Shown: positions 1 to 8,370 of the stretch, piece after piece
How positions within the stretch are numbered: the first letter of the stretch is position 1
Layout: every line of letters begins with the position of its first letter
Assembly (NCBI GenBank): GCA_013001885.1
Contig: JABDLD010000051.1
Span: forward strand, 1-64,000
From: Lysobacterales bacterium
GTDB lineage: Bacteria; Pseudomonadota; Gammaproteobacteria; Xanthomonadales; SZUA-36
Direction of reading: 5' to 3'
DNA length: 64,000 nucleotides
Translations under genes and position numbers: made by a program
Notes under the pieces: generated by a model
Database searches by the model: none
What the model was told of the DNA's origin: nothing
The model's input: only the letters and a program-made list of their open reading frames with translations

Positions 1-159
1 GCAGAAACCACCAGCGACCCGGCCGAAGCCGCAATGCGGATTCAGGTGGATGACGGCATGAGCACCGGGATCATTTTCCGCACCGCGTACCCGGTTTTCC
101 GCCCGGGCACGGGCGTGGATCGGGGCATGGGTTCCATCGAGGAGGAGTTCGTCCTGTGA
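1..159 (+). CDS. C-terminal end of an unidentified protein (cut by window edge)
   Basis: Reading frame 1 is open from the first base to a TGA at 157-159, giving 52 residues that end in GSIEEEFVL. The codon pattern is like that of the neighbours and the stop overlaps the GTG start of the next gene, so it is almost certainly the end of a real translationally coupled gene. I do not recognise the fragment. The partner gene is a rubrerythrin-like protein, so a redox or metal-linked function is possible, but nothing in the fragment shows it. Confidence 0.6.
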   Translation, partial: AETTSDPAEAAMRIQVDDGMSTGIIFRTAYPVFRPGTGVDRGMGSIEEEFVL

Positions 160-677
160 GCATCGCAGAAAAAATGACCGATCTGGATACCTTCCTGACG
201 TATTCAGTAGCGCTGGAGGAAGAAGCGGCCGAGCGCCATGACGAGTTGGCCGACATGATGGAGGTCCACAACAATCCCGAGGTCGCTGCGACGTTCAGGA
301 AACTGGCGCACTACAGTCGCCTGCACGCCGGCGAGATACGGGATCGCTCGAAAGGGTTTGACCTGCCGGCTATCGCCCCGTGGGATTTCGGCTGGGAAAC
401 GATGGAAGGCCCGGAAACCACGGACATTGGCGAGATGAATTATTTGATGACCACGGGCCATGCGTTGAAAGTCGCCATGGCCAATGAGCAGCGGGCCCAC
501 GATTTCTATTTCGAAATCAGCAAACACAGCCCCGATGAGGCGGTCAGGGCGGTAGCCGGCGAATTTGCCGAAGAGGAAAAAGAGCACCTGGAATTGCTGG
601 AAAAATGGCTTGAAAACCATCCCGAATCAGACGACGAAATTCAGTATGATCCGGACCCGCCGCACATGCCGGAATAA
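156..677 (+). CDS. Rubrerythrin/ferritin-like diiron protein
   Basis: The 173-residue protein is almost entirely helical, with two helix pairs carrying Glu and Glu-x2-His patterns typical of ferritin-like diiron proteins: EEEAAERH near residues 21-28, HAGE near 57-60, NEQRAHDFY in the middle, and EEEKEH near 140. Rubrerythrin-family proteins detoxify peroxide or bind iron in the cytoplasm. There is no C-terminal rubredoxin Cys4 domain, so an electron donor would have to be separate. The GTG start is chosen because AGGAGGAG ends eight bases upstream and the start overlaps the stop of the preceding gene (GTGA), suggesting coupling. The acidic C-terminal tail is low-complexity. Confidence 0.8.
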   Translation: MSIAEKMTDLDTFLTYSVALEEEAAERHDELADMMEVHNNPEVAATFRKLAHYSRLHAGEIRDRSKGFDLPAIAPWDFGWETMEGPETTDIGEMNYLMTTGHALKVAMANEQRAHDFYFEISKHSPDEAVRAVAGEFAEEEKEHLELLEKWLENHPESDDEIQYDPDPPHMPE

Positions 678-685
678 ACGGTAGT

Positions 686-2371
686 TCAGGCCGTGTCGTC
701 TTTGTCCGAAAACTTGAACGTTTTCCAGTAGTCATCAACGGTTTCCTTCATTTCCTTGTGCAACAGCAGGATGCCGATGATGTTCGGAATCGTCATCAAG
801 GCAATGGCGATGCCTGAAAACGTCCAGATGATGGTGGTGTCGATGACGGCTGCCGCAAAAAAACCCAGCACGTAAAGCACCCGGTAATAACGGACGTACT
901 CGATACCCCAGAGAAAGGTCACCGCGCGGTCACCGTAGTAGGACCAGGCGATGGCGGTGGAAAAAGCGAACAACAACAGGCTGATCGGAATGATGAAGCG
1001 GCCGTTTTCTCCCAGCATGCCCCGGCTGAATGCTTCGGTGGTCAGGGGAGCGCTGTGGATCAGTGAGCGGCCGCTGAGCTCCAATTCGCTCACGGCATTG
1101 AATATCCGTCCGTTTTCCACTGCGACGACGCCGCTGAAATTCTGCTCGGTCGAGGTGCTGGTCAACAGCACATCTTCCGCCACCGAGCGCGCATGAATCA
1201 CGGTGACCTCGTCCGTGATTATTCCATTCGCCACGCGCATCGGGCCATTGAACCGCTGCGCCCTGGATTCTGCGGTCGGATTCAGAAAGTTGAACAACAC
1301 TTCCCGGTCGGCGGCGCGGCTTTCGTCGTAGCTGCCCTTGAGAATAACGATATCGGCCCGCTGGAATACGTTCTGATGTTTTTCGTTCCAGACGCCGGAC
1401 GACAGCAAAACCATGCCGGTGAGCATGCAGATGATGATGGTGTCGATGAAGGGCTCCAGAATCGCCACCATGCCTTCCGAGACCGGGTGATCGGCTTTGG
1501 CCGCCGCGTGCGCGATCGGCGCGCTGCCCTGGCCGGCCTCGTTGGAGAACAGGCCCCGGTTGACGCCGCGATTGAATGCGAAGGCCAGCGTGGCGCCCAG
1601 GAAGCCGCCGGTGGCGGAAGAGCCCGTGAAGATATCACCGGAAATTGCGGCGAGGGAGGGCGCTATGTTTTCGGTGTTGGCGAAAATCACCGAGAGGGCG
1701 CCGATGAAGTAAAGGACGGCCATCACGGGTACCAGTTTCGAAGTGGTCGCCGCGATGCGCTTGATGCCGCCGAGAATGATCATGGCCAGCAATACCGCCA
1801 GCACCAGACCGGTAATGGCCGGGTGAATGTCGAATGCAGCATGCATGGAATTGGCAATACTGTTGATCTGCGGCATGTTGCCGGTGCCGAAGGACGAGAT
1901 GATCGTCGCCAGCGCAAACAGAACGGCCATCCACTTCATGTTCAGCCGGTTTTTCATGTAGTACATCGGTCCTCCGGCAGCCGTACCGTCCTCGGTGAAC
2001 TCCCGGTATTTGTGCGAGAGGGTGACCTCGACGAACTTCGTCGTCATGCCGAGCATCGCGGTGACCAGCATCCAGAACAGGGCCGCGGGTCCGCCCAGGT
2101 GGATGGCCAGTGCAACACCCGCGATATTGCCCGTACCGACGGTGCCCGACAGCGCCGTGGTTAGCGCACGAAAGTGGCTGGTGTCGCCCTTCGCGCCCTT
2201 TTCATCGTATTTGCCGGTCACCATGCGGAAGGCGTGCCGGAAGTAGCGGATTTGCGGAAATTTCAGGTAGAGAGTGAAAAACAGGCCGGTTCCGAGCAGA
2301 AGATACACGAACCAATTGGAACCTCCGATGTATCCGTCGATAGTGGCAAAAAAGTTGTTCAATGCTTGCAT
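686..2371 (-). CDS. Alanine/glycine:sodium symporter, AGCS family, with internal insertion
   Basis: This 561-residue integral membrane protein has the AGCS family signatures: the early segment [12 protein letters not shown] (residues 76-87), AAGGPMYYM (131-139), and [15 protein letters not shown] (271-285). Members import alanine or glycine with sodium across the inner membrane. Family proteins are usually about 440-490 residues. Here roughly residues 330-440, between the helix ending MVLLSSGVW and the helix starting near IIPISLLLF, form a hydrophilic segment that looks like an inserted soluble domain. A GAGGGA Shine-Dalgarno precedes the ATG. It faces the rubrerythrin gene tail to tail, only eight bases apart. 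Confidence 0.9.
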   Translation of the reverse strand: MQALNNFFATIDGYIGGSNWFVYLLLGTGLFFTLYLKFPQIRYFRHAFRMVTGKYDEKGAKGDTSHFRALTTALSGTVGTGNIAGVALAIHLGGPAALFWMLVTAMLGMTTKFVEVTLSHKYREFTEDGTAAGGPMYYMKNRLNMKWMAVLFALATIISSFGTGNMPQINSIANSMHAAFDIHPAITGLVLAVLLAMIILGGIKRIAATTSKLVPVMAVLYFIGALSVIFANTENIAPSLAAISGDIFTGSSATGGFLGATLAFAFNRGVNRGLFSNEAGQGSAPIAHAAAKADHPVSEGMVAILEPFIDTIIICMLTGMVLLSSGVWNEKHQNVFQRADIVILKGSYDESRAADREVLFNFLNPTAESRAQRFNGPMRVANGIITDEVTVIHARSVAEDVLLTSTSTEQNFSGVVAVENGRIFNAVSELELSGRSLIHSAPLTTEAFSRGMLGENGRFIIPISLLLFAFSTAIAWSYYGDRAVTFLWGIEYVRYYRVLYVLGFFAAAVIDTTIIWTFSGIAIALMTIPNIIGILLLHKEMKETVDDYWKTFKFSDKDDTA

Positions 2372-2486
2372 GGCTGTCCCTCGTTAGCGCGCTCATGATA
2401 ACTCTTATCCGCGTTTTTTTGTCTCGCGCATTGACCCCCGGCGGGTATTCTATGAATATATCCGGTTGGAACGAGGAGCAAAACGA

Positions 2487-2924
2487 ATGACATGTAAGCT
2501 GACAATGACGCTGATTTCAGAGCACCAGGACGGGAATTGCGGAGATGACTGGAAATACGACCTTGACGTCAAAGTATTCCACGAAGGGCTGAAAGGCGAA
2601 GGCCAGGTCAGCGTTCCGAAACACACCCTGCACGCGGGTATCGTCAAGGAACCGTTTGGCGCGCCTGAGCCGATGGTTGTTTTTTCCGGAGAATGCCTGA
2701 CGGAATTGCTGGTGCGGATGCAGCTGACCGCAACGGAAGTAGACCTGTTCATCAATGACGTAGGCAAGGCCAGCAAGGACATCAGGATCGAGTGCCCAGG
2801 TCCGCGCGGGGACAAGGTCACCAAGGAAATGGACATTGCCGCGGGGGTCAGGGAATCCCCGGGAATCACGAACAAGAACTCGGTATTCACGGTAAGGGTG
2901 CGATTCACGCTCACCTGCGACTGA
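2487..2924 (+). CDS. Conserved-looking protein of unknown function
   Basis: A 145-residue protein that I do not recognise. It has no signal peptide or membrane segment, is mixed acidic, and alternates hydrophobic and polar residues in a way that suggests a beta-sandwich (for example KYDLDVKVF near the start and FTVRVRFTLTCD at the end). I chose the ATG at 2487 over the TTG at 2466 because GAGGAG lies eight bases upstream of it. It is divergent from the AGCS gene and is followed by the kinase gene on the same strand after a 73-base gap, so it is probably its own transcription unit. Confidence 0.7.
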   Translation: MTCKLTMTLISEHQDGNCGDDWKYDLDVKVFHEGLKGEGQVSVPKHTLHAGIVKEPFGAPEPMVVFSGECLTELLVRMQLTATEVDLFINDVGKASKDIRIECPGPRGDKVTKEMDIAAGVRESPGITNKNSVFTVRVRFTLTCD

Positions 2925-2985
2925 ATTTGAGACAAAAAGCCTTGTCTGCCCGACAGGGCGCAATCATCCCCCGGATCTGCCGGGC

Positions 2986-2991
2986 TAAAAT
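2986..2991 (+). promoter_or_regulatory. -10-like box TAAAAT six bases before a start codon
   Basis: TAAAAT matches the sigma-70 -10 consensus at five of six positions. Six bases (GACGGG) separate it from the ATG at 2998, so transcription would start at or next to the A of the start codon and the mRNA would be leaderless. No -35 match is visible at the usual distance. The GGG next to the ATG is too close to act as a Shine-Dalgarno. Confidence 0.35.
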
Positions 2992-2997
2992 GACGGG

Positions 2998-4116
2998 ATG
3001 ATGATCAAGGACATTAACGGTGACCAGCCAAAGCTGTTCTGGGTATTGCACCTGGGTGGCTGGTTCGCCTGGGGCGTGATCGGTAAATTCGCCCTGACCC
3101 GGGCCCTGCTTGAAGATACTGCCCCCAACTACTTTCTTTACGTGATGGTCATCACGGTGATCGCGATCGGTTTGTCGCTCGGCCTGAGGTATCTGTATCG
3201 TTTTCTGTGGAGTCGCCCGCTGTGGATACAGGGCGCCGGGTTGCTGCTGGGCAGTGCGGCGGCGGGATTTCTCTGGCTTCGATCACGCAGTTACATTTAT
3301 ACCCATTGGGTCGAAAATTCCAGCGACATGGACGCCTGGCTCGAGAAGATGGGCAGTGCGGCTGAACTGTACGAAAAAGTGTCCTACATGGAGACGTTCA
3401 TTTCAGGCTGGACCGTGATGCTGGCCTGGAGCATTCTCTATTTCCTGATCAAGTACTACCGGATTTTTCAGGAAGTCCAGAAAAGCGCTTTGAAGTCAGC
3501 CGCGATGGCCCATGAAGCGCAGTTGAAAATGCTGCGTTACCAGCTGAACCCGCATTTCCTGTTCAATACCCTGAATGCCATTTCAACCCTGATCCTCGAG
3601 CGGCAGACAGAACCGGCCAACCGCATGGTAACCCGGCTGTCCAGCTTTCTGCGTTACTCGCTGGACAACGACCCCATGCAGAAAATCACGCTGGAACAGG
3701 AGCTGGCCGCGCTGAAACTTTACCTCGACATTGAAAAAGTCAGGTTTGAGGATCGCCTGAACCTCGATCTGGACATCGGCGAGGAGGCTTCTCAGGCCCT
3801 GATTCCCAGCCTGTTGCTGCAACCGCTGGTCGAAAATGCCATTAAATACGGTATCGCCCGCTCCGAACAGGGCGGACTCATCCGGATAGCCGCCCGTGTG
3901 TTTGCCGGAGATCTGCTGATCGAACTCAGCGACGACGGGCCCGGGGTCGAATTGGAGGATGGATTGATTCCCGATGCCAATGGCGTCGGCCTGCGTAATA
4001 CCCGCGAACGCCTGGCCGAACTGTACGGCAACCGGCATTCGTTCCGGCTAAGCCAGGCATCGCCGCATGGTTTGACAGTCAATATCCGGATTCCCCACGA
4101 AACCGCCTTGAAATAG
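2998..4116 (+). CDS. LytS/YehU-type sensor histidine kinase, orphan
   Basis: The 372-residue protein has about four predicted transmembrane segments in its first 150 residues, then the His_kinase (PF06580) module: phospho-acceptor His186 in QLNPHFLFN, an N-box with LVENAIKYG, and G-boxes DDGPGV and GVGLRNTRERL. Such kinases normally phosphorylate a LytTR-type response regulator encoded next door. Here the next gene is fbaA and no regulator or LytTR domain is found anywhere in the window, so the partner must be elsewhere. The start could be the ATG at 2998 or the one at 3001; neither has a properly spaced Shine-Dalgarno. Confidence 0.88.
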   Translation: MMIKDINGDQPKLFWVLHLGGWFAWGVIGKFALTRALLEDTAPNYFLYVMVITVIAIGLSLGLRYLYRFLWSRPLWIQGAGLLLGSAAAGFLWLRSRSYIYTHWVENSSDMDAWLEKMGSAAELYEKVSYMETFISGWTVMLAWSILYFLIKYYRIFQEVQKSALKSAAMAHEAQLKMLRYQLNPHFLFNTLNAISTLILERQTEPANRMVTRLSSFLRYSLDNDPMQKITLEQELAALKLYLDIEKVRFEDRLNLDLDIGEEASQALIPSLLLQPLVENAIKYGIARSEQGGLIRIAARVFAGDLLIELSDDGPGVELEDGLIPDANGVGLRNTRERLAELYGNRHSFRLSQASPHGLTVNIRIPHETALK

Positions 4117-4159
4117 TCGCGCTTATACCCGAAACTGAAAGGTCAGGTATTTACAATCG

Positions 4160-4176
4160 ATGCAGTCTGTCTGCAT
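4160..4176. repeat. Short perfect inverted repeat upstream of fbaA
   Basis: ATGCAG and CTGCAT flank a five-base centre (TCTGT), about 36 bases before the fbaA start. It could be an operator for a dimeric regulator or a small leader hairpin. With only six paired bases the evidence is weak, and no matching copy was noticed elsewhere in the window. Confidence 0.3.
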
Positions 4177-4212
4177 TGCGTTTTCAATCGAACAACTGAT
4201 GAGGATCTTCGG

Positions 4213-5292
4213 ATGTCCAGTAAAACACTCAAGCCCGGTGTCGTCACCGGCGAAGACTATATTGCCCTGGTGGATGCGGCAAAATCCGGCGGCTATGCGC
4301 TTCCGGCAGTGAATATCGTTGGAACCAACAGCATCAACGCCGTTATGGAAGCGGCCGCGAAAGCGAACTCGGACATCATTATTCAATTGTCGAACAGCGG
4401 CGGCGCTTTTTATGCCGGCGCCGGCATGGCGGACGGGTTCAAGGCAAAAGTCCTTGGCTCGGTAGCCGCGGCCCAGCACGCCCACCTGCTGGCTGAGCAT
4501 TACGGCATCTGTGTCGCGATGCACACCGATCATGCCAACAAGGCCCTGATCCCCTGGATCGAGGCGTTGCTGGATGAAGGTGAGAAATACTATGAGCAGC
4601 ACGGGAAGCCGTTGTTCAGCTCACACATGCTGGATCTGTCTGCCGATCCGATTGATTTCAACTTGAGTGAGTGCGCGCGGATCCTGGAGCGGATGGCAAA
4701 AATCGACATGTCGCTCGAAATCGAACTCGGCGTAACCGGCGGCGAGGAAGACGGGATCGGCAGTGAGTTCGACGAAGGCGCCGACAATTCCAAGCTTTAC
4801 ACGCAACCGCAGGACGTGCTGATGGCGTATAACCTGCTGGACCCGATTGGCCATTTTTCAGTGGCGGCCTCTTTCGGCAACGTGCACGGCGTGTACAAGC
4901 CCGGCAACGTTAAATTGCGGCCTGAAATCCTGAAGAACTCGCAGAGCCTGGTTCGTGAAACCCACGACACCGGCAAAAACCCGCTGAACCTCGTGTTTCA
5001 CGGCGGTTCGGGCTCTGAAAAGGCCAAGATTACAGAAGCAGTGGGTTATGGCGTGTTCAAGATGATCATCGACACCGATACCCAGTTTGCGTTCTCGGAG
5101 CCGATCGGAAAGTTCGTCAACGAGAACCCGAAAGCGTTCCTGTACCAGGTAGACCCGGATGACGGCACACCCTATAAGAAGTTTTACGACCCGCGGAAAT
5201 ATCTGCGTGCGGGCGAGCTCGGCATCGTGGACCGGCTGCAGGAAGCCTGCAAGGATCTGGGATCGACGGGACGGTCGTTGGCAAAAGCCTGA
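4213..5292 (+). CDS. fbaA: Class II fructose-bisphosphate aldolase
   Basis: The protein has 359 residues, the same length as E. coli FbaA. It cleaves fructose 1,6-bisphosphate to dihydroxyacetone phosphate and glyceraldehyde 3-phosphate in glycolysis and runs in reverse in gluconeogenesis. Zinc and catalytic motifs are present: the HTDHAN segment, SSHMLDLS, the GNVHGVYKPGN metal-ligand loop and NLVFHGGSGS. The ATG at 4213 is supported by GAGGA seven bases upstream. It is transcribed alone, since a strong terminator follows and the preceding gene is an unrelated kinase. Confidence 0.96.
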   Translation: MSSKTLKPGVVTGEDYIALVDAAKSGGYALPAVNIVGTNSINAVMEAAAKANSDIIIQLSNSGGAFYAGAGMADGFKAKVLGSVAAAQHAHLLAEHYGICVAMHTDHANKALIPWIEALLDEGEKYYEQHGKPLFSSHMLDLSADPIDFNLSECARILERMAKIDMSLEIELGVTGGEEDGIGSEFDEGADNSKLYTQPQDVLMAYNLLDPIGHFSVAASFGNVHGVYKPGNVKLRPEILKNSQSLVRETHDTGKNPLNLVFHGGSGSEKAKITEAVGYGVFKMIIDTDTQFAFSEPIGKFVNENPKAFLYQVDPDDGTPYKKFYDPRKYLRAGELGIVDRLQEACKDLGSTGRSLAKA

Positions 5293-5311
5293 TTCGAGCC
5301 TGATTTGACCG

Positions 5312-5341
5312 GGGCCGGGCGTAATCGCCCGGCCCTTTTTT
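5312..5341 (+). terminator. Rho-independent terminator of fbaA
   Basis: A perfect 10-bp stem (GGGCCGGGCG with CGCCCGGCCC) closes a TAAT loop and is followed directly by six T residues. It begins about 20 bases after the fbaA stop. The next start codon, of metA, lies only 15 bases after the T-tract, so metA should need its own promoter in or beside this element. Confidence 0.93.
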
Positions 5342-5344
5342 CTG

Positions 5345-5350
5345 TACACT
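5345..5350 (+). promoter_or_regulatory. -10-like box TACACT before metA
   Basis: TACACT (four of six matches to the sigma-70 -10 box) ends exactly six bases before the metA ATG, in the 15-base gap after the fbaA terminator. No Shine-Dalgarno fits in this gap. A leaderless metA transcript is the simplest reading; the -35 region would then overlap the terminator hairpin. Confidence 0.35.
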
Positions 5351-5356
5351 CAGCCC

Positions 5357-6424
5357 ATGCCACTGGTACAACATTCAGATCTGCCCACCTTCTCGAGGCT
5401 CCGCAAGCGGGGCCACGAGGTGCTGTCGCTGGATCGTGCCCTGCACCAGGACATTCGCGAATTGCACGTCGGCTTCCTCAACATGATGCCCGACGCCGCA
5501 CTGGAAGCGACCGAACGCCAGTTCATCAGCCTGGTGGGCGGGTGTAACCGCATCGCACAATTTTTTGTATACCCGTTCTCCCTGCCCGGGCTGGCCCGGG
5601 GGAATGACAGCCTGGAGTACATCGAGCGTTACTACAGCACGTTCGAGGACTTGCAGAAAGCCGGTCTTGATGCACTGATCATTACCGGGGCAAATGTGTC
5701 CAACCCGGCACTCGAGACAGAATCGTTCTGGAATCCCCTGATGGAAGTGATCGCCTGGGCCCAGGAAAACGTGGCTTCCACTCTATGCTCCTGCCTGGCG
5801 ACACATGCGGTCTTAAAGCACTTTCACGGCATTGACCGCCAGCCTTTGCCGGCCAAACGCTGGGGGGTATACAGTCACCGGGTTGCCGTGCCCGCGCATC
5901 CGCTGTTACGTGAAATCAACACCCGCTTCTATGTTCCGCACTCGCGCTACAACGATATCTCCCGGGCCCAACTGCAAAGCGCGGGCCTGCCGGTCCTGGT
6001 CGAGAGCGAACAGGGAGGTGTGCACATGGCGGTCAGTCCTGACGGATTCCGGACGATCTATTTCCAGGGGCATCCAGAATACGATACCAACAGCCTGCTG
6101 AAGGAATACAAGCGCGAAGTGTTGCGTTATCTGAACGGTGAGCTGCATGATCAGCCGCCCTTTCCCGAGCATTATTTTTCCGAGTCCGCTGCGCAGTCAG
6201 CGGAACGATATATTTACGAGGCGCGCAGGGCGCTCTGGGAAGATCGTGATCTACCCGATTTTCTGGAACGAGAAATCGAGCCGGAACTGGACAACACCTG
6301 GGGCGACACGGCCAAGGCCATTATCGCCAACTGGCTCGGGCTGGTTTATCAACTGACCAACCTGGACCGGCGCAAGCAATACATGGGCGGTGTCAATGCC
6401 GCAGACCCACTCAATCTGAGATGA
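5357..6424 (+). CDS. metA: Homoserine O-acyltransferase, MetA family
   Basis: The 355-residue protein activates homoserine with an acyl-CoA in the first step of methionine synthesis. Catalytic residues match E. coli MetA: Cys146 in CSCLATH, His239 and Glu241 in QGHPEYD. MetA enzymes can use succinyl- or acetyl-CoA; in characterised enzymes the residue at E. coli position 111 (Gly for succinyl, Glu for acetyl) decides. By alignment in my head that position is Ser115 here (GANVS), so the donor is uncertain. The N-terminus MPLVQH matches the family start. It is followed 10 bases later by metY, giving a two-step pathway to homocysteine. Confidence 0.93.
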   Translation: MPLVQHSDLPTFSRLRKRGHEVLSLDRALHQDIRELHVGFLNMMPDAALEATERQFISLVGGCNRIAQFFVYPFSLPGLARGNDSLEYIERYYSTFEDLQKAGLDALIITGANVSNPALETESFWNPLMEVIAWAQENVASTLCSCLATHAVLKHFHGIDRQPLPAKRWGVYSHRVAVPAHPLLREINTRFYVPHSRYNDISRAQLQSAGLPVLVESEQGGVHMAVSPDGFRTIYFQGHPEYDTNSLLKEYKREVLRYLNGELHDQPPFPEHYFSESAAQSAERYIYEARRALWEDRDLPDFLEREIEPELDNTWGDTAKAIIANWLGLVYQLTNLDRRKQYMGGVNAADPLNLR

Positions 6425-6434
6425 GAGATTCCCT

Positions 6435-7709
6435 ATGAAAGACCAGACCCTCGCAATTCATGCCGGCTTCAAGTCCGACCCCGAAACCAAGGCCGTGGCG
6501 GTTCCCATTTACCAGACGGTAGCCTACGAATTCGACGATGCCCAGCATGGGGCCGACCTGTTCAACCTGGCCGTGCCAGGCAATATCTACACGCGCATCA
6601 TGAATCCCACGACCGGCGTGCTGGAACAGCGCTGCGCGGAACTGGAAGGCGGCGTCGGCGGGCTGTGCCTGAGTGCAGGCAGTGCGGCGATCAATTACTC
6701 CATTCTGAACATTGCCGAGCAGGGCAACAACATCGTTACGGTTCCCTTGCTTTACGGCGGCACGTATACACTGTTTAAGCACATGTTGCCCAAACTGGGC
6801 ATCGAGGTGCGCTTTGCCAAGGATGACAGTGTCGAGGCGATGAGGAGCCTTATCGATGAAAAGACCACCGCGGTGTTCTGCGAATCGATCGGCAATCCGG
6901 CCGGCAATATCGTCGATCTCGAGGCGCTGGCCGATATGGCTCATGAACACGGCGTTCCCCTGATCGTCGACAATACGGTTGCGACTCCGGCGCTGATCAA
7001 GCCGATCCGCTGGGGTGCAGACGTCGTGGTCAACTCGTTGACCAAGTACATGGGCGGCCACGGCAACTCACTGGGCGGGGTCATTGTCGACGGCGGAGAG
7101 TTCCCCTGGGCGGACTATCCCGAGAAATTTCACATGCTCAATGAGCCCGAGGATTCATACCATGGCGTGGTTTACACTGAGGCGCTGGGCGCCGCGGCCT
7201 ACATCGGCCGGGCCCGGACCGTGCCGCTGCGTAATACGGGTTCAGCGCTCAGCCCGATGAACGCTTTCCTCATTCTGCAGGGCATGCAGACGCTGCCTTT
7301 ACGCATGGAACGACACTGTGATAATGCGATGGCCGTTGCCAGGTATTTGCAGGACCATCCCAGGGTGGCCTGGGTCAACTATGCGGGGCTGCCTGATTCG
7401 CCGTATTACGGGCTTGCGCAGAAATATACAAATGGAAGACCTTCGGCGTTGCTGACCTTTGGCATCAAGGGCGGATTTGATGCCGGCGTCAAATTTTATG
7501 ATGCGCTCCAAATGTTTCTGCGCCTGGTCAATATCGGTGACGTGAAGTCACTGGCGGCTCATCCGGCATCGACCACGCACCGGCAACTTTCGGCCGAAGA
7601 GCTCGAATCCGCCGGTGTCACTCCGGACATGATTCGCCTGTGTATCGGTATCGAAGACATTGAAGACATCATTGCCGACCTCGACCAGGCCCTGGATGCG
7701 GCAGTCTAA
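6435..7709 (+). CDS. metY: O-acylhomoserine sulfhydrylase (MetY/MetZ type), PLP-dependent
   Basis: The 424-residue protein belongs to the Cys/Met metabolism PLP enzyme family and should make homocysteine directly from an O-acylhomoserine and sulfide. The PLP lysine is Lys204 in NSLTKYMGG, and Asp179 in IVDNTVATP would contact the pyridine nitrogen. The length and the N-terminal ETLAIHAG-like opening (TLAIHAGF) fit O-acetylhomoserine aminocarboxypropyltransferases better than the shorter cystathionine gamma-synthases. It lies 10 bases after metA, so the pair forms a direct-sulfhydrylation route. Whether it prefers acetyl or succinyl substrate cannot be read from the sequence. Confidence 0.92.
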   Translation: MKDQTLAIHAGFKSDPETKAVAVPIYQTVAYEFDDAQHGADLFNLAVPGNIYTRIMNPTTGVLEQRCAELEGGVGGLCLSAGSAAINYSILNIAEQGNNIVTVPLLYGGTYTLFKHMLPKLGIEVRFAKDDSVEAMRSLIDEKTTAVFCESIGNPAGNIVDLEALADMAHEHGVPLIVDNTVATPALIKPIRWGADVVVNSLTKYMGGHGNSLGGVIVDGGEFPWADYPEKFHMLNEPEDSYHGVVYTEALGAAAYIGRARTVPLRNTGSALSPMNAFLILQGMQTLPLRMERHCDNAMAVARYLQDHPRVAWVNYAGLPDSPYYGLAQKYTNGRPSALLTFGIKGGFDAGVKFYDALQMFLRLVNIGDVKSLAAHPASTTHRQLSAEELESAGVTPDMIRLCIGIEDIEDIIADLDQALDAAV

Positions 7710-8313
7710 ACAATTTTTCTATTTCAACGGCTTCAATTCGGCCATTCTGGAAGATTTTTCGGATAATTCGAAAATCGTCGCAGTGGCCGACTTTGCCGAG
7801 CGTAAAGACTATCGTTTCATGCCGGTTTCGATTCGTTACCGCCGGGCCGGCCCGCAAGCTTCTGAAGTGCTTGCCATGGTCGGTGCGACGGTTTCAGAGG
7901 TTGTGTTTTGCGGGTCTTCGATGGGCGGCTGGTTCGCCCGGATCCTGCAGTTGATGCTCAACCGCGAGCGGCCGGAGATCAAGTCAGCTGCAATCGGTTT
8001 CAACCCGGCTTACGACCTGCGCGAGCACGGCCACATGCTGCTCGGCCCCCAGCAAAACCATGTAACGCTGGAGAACTACGAATGGACCGCTGATCACGGC
8101 ATGGATCTGCACCGGCTGGAGGCCGCCGTCGATTATGATGCAGCGCTGCCGTTTTTCGTCTACCTGGATAAAGGCGATGAACTCATTGGCTGGGAGCATA
8201 GCGCGCAGAGGCATTCACCTATATCCAGGGTGACTGCATTTGAAGGGGGCTGCCACAGTTTTGACCACTATCACGAGGCCCTGGCTGATTTCGGAGCGGT
8301 ATTCACCAAGTGA
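7696..8313 (+). CDS. YqiA/YcfP-type alpha/beta-hydrolase (putative esterase)
   Basis: A 205-residue protein starting inside the 3' end of metY (14-base overlap), hence probably co-translated. The opening FYFNGFNSA resembles the FLHGF opening of the YqiA/YcfP family, GSSMGG is the nucleophile elbow with the catalytic Ser, and a late His lies in GGCHSFDH. I chose the ATG at 7696 because the conserved region begins right after it; an earlier in-frame ATG at 7660 lies deep within metY. Substrate unknown. Its place in the methionine operon may be only positional. Confidence 0.78.
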   Translation: MRQSKQFFYFNGFNSAILEDFSDNSKIVAVADFAERKDYRFMPVSIRYRRAGPQASEVLAMVGATVSEVVFCGSSMGGWFARILQLMLNRERPEIKSAAIGFNPAYDLREHGHMLLGPQQNHVTLENYEWTADHGMDLHRLEAAVDYDAALPFFVYLDKGDELIGWEHSAQRHSPISRVTAFEGGCHSFDHYHEALADFGAVFTK

Positions 8314-8370
8314 CACTGTTTGCACAACTTGATAGGATAACTGCCCCCTGAACAATTAAAGGTCACCATT

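Noticed and set aside
1193-2164. 323-codon frame antisense to the AGCS gene
   Set aside because: Same effect; low-complexity Gly/Arg/His/Asp product, while the minus strand has conserved symporter motifs.
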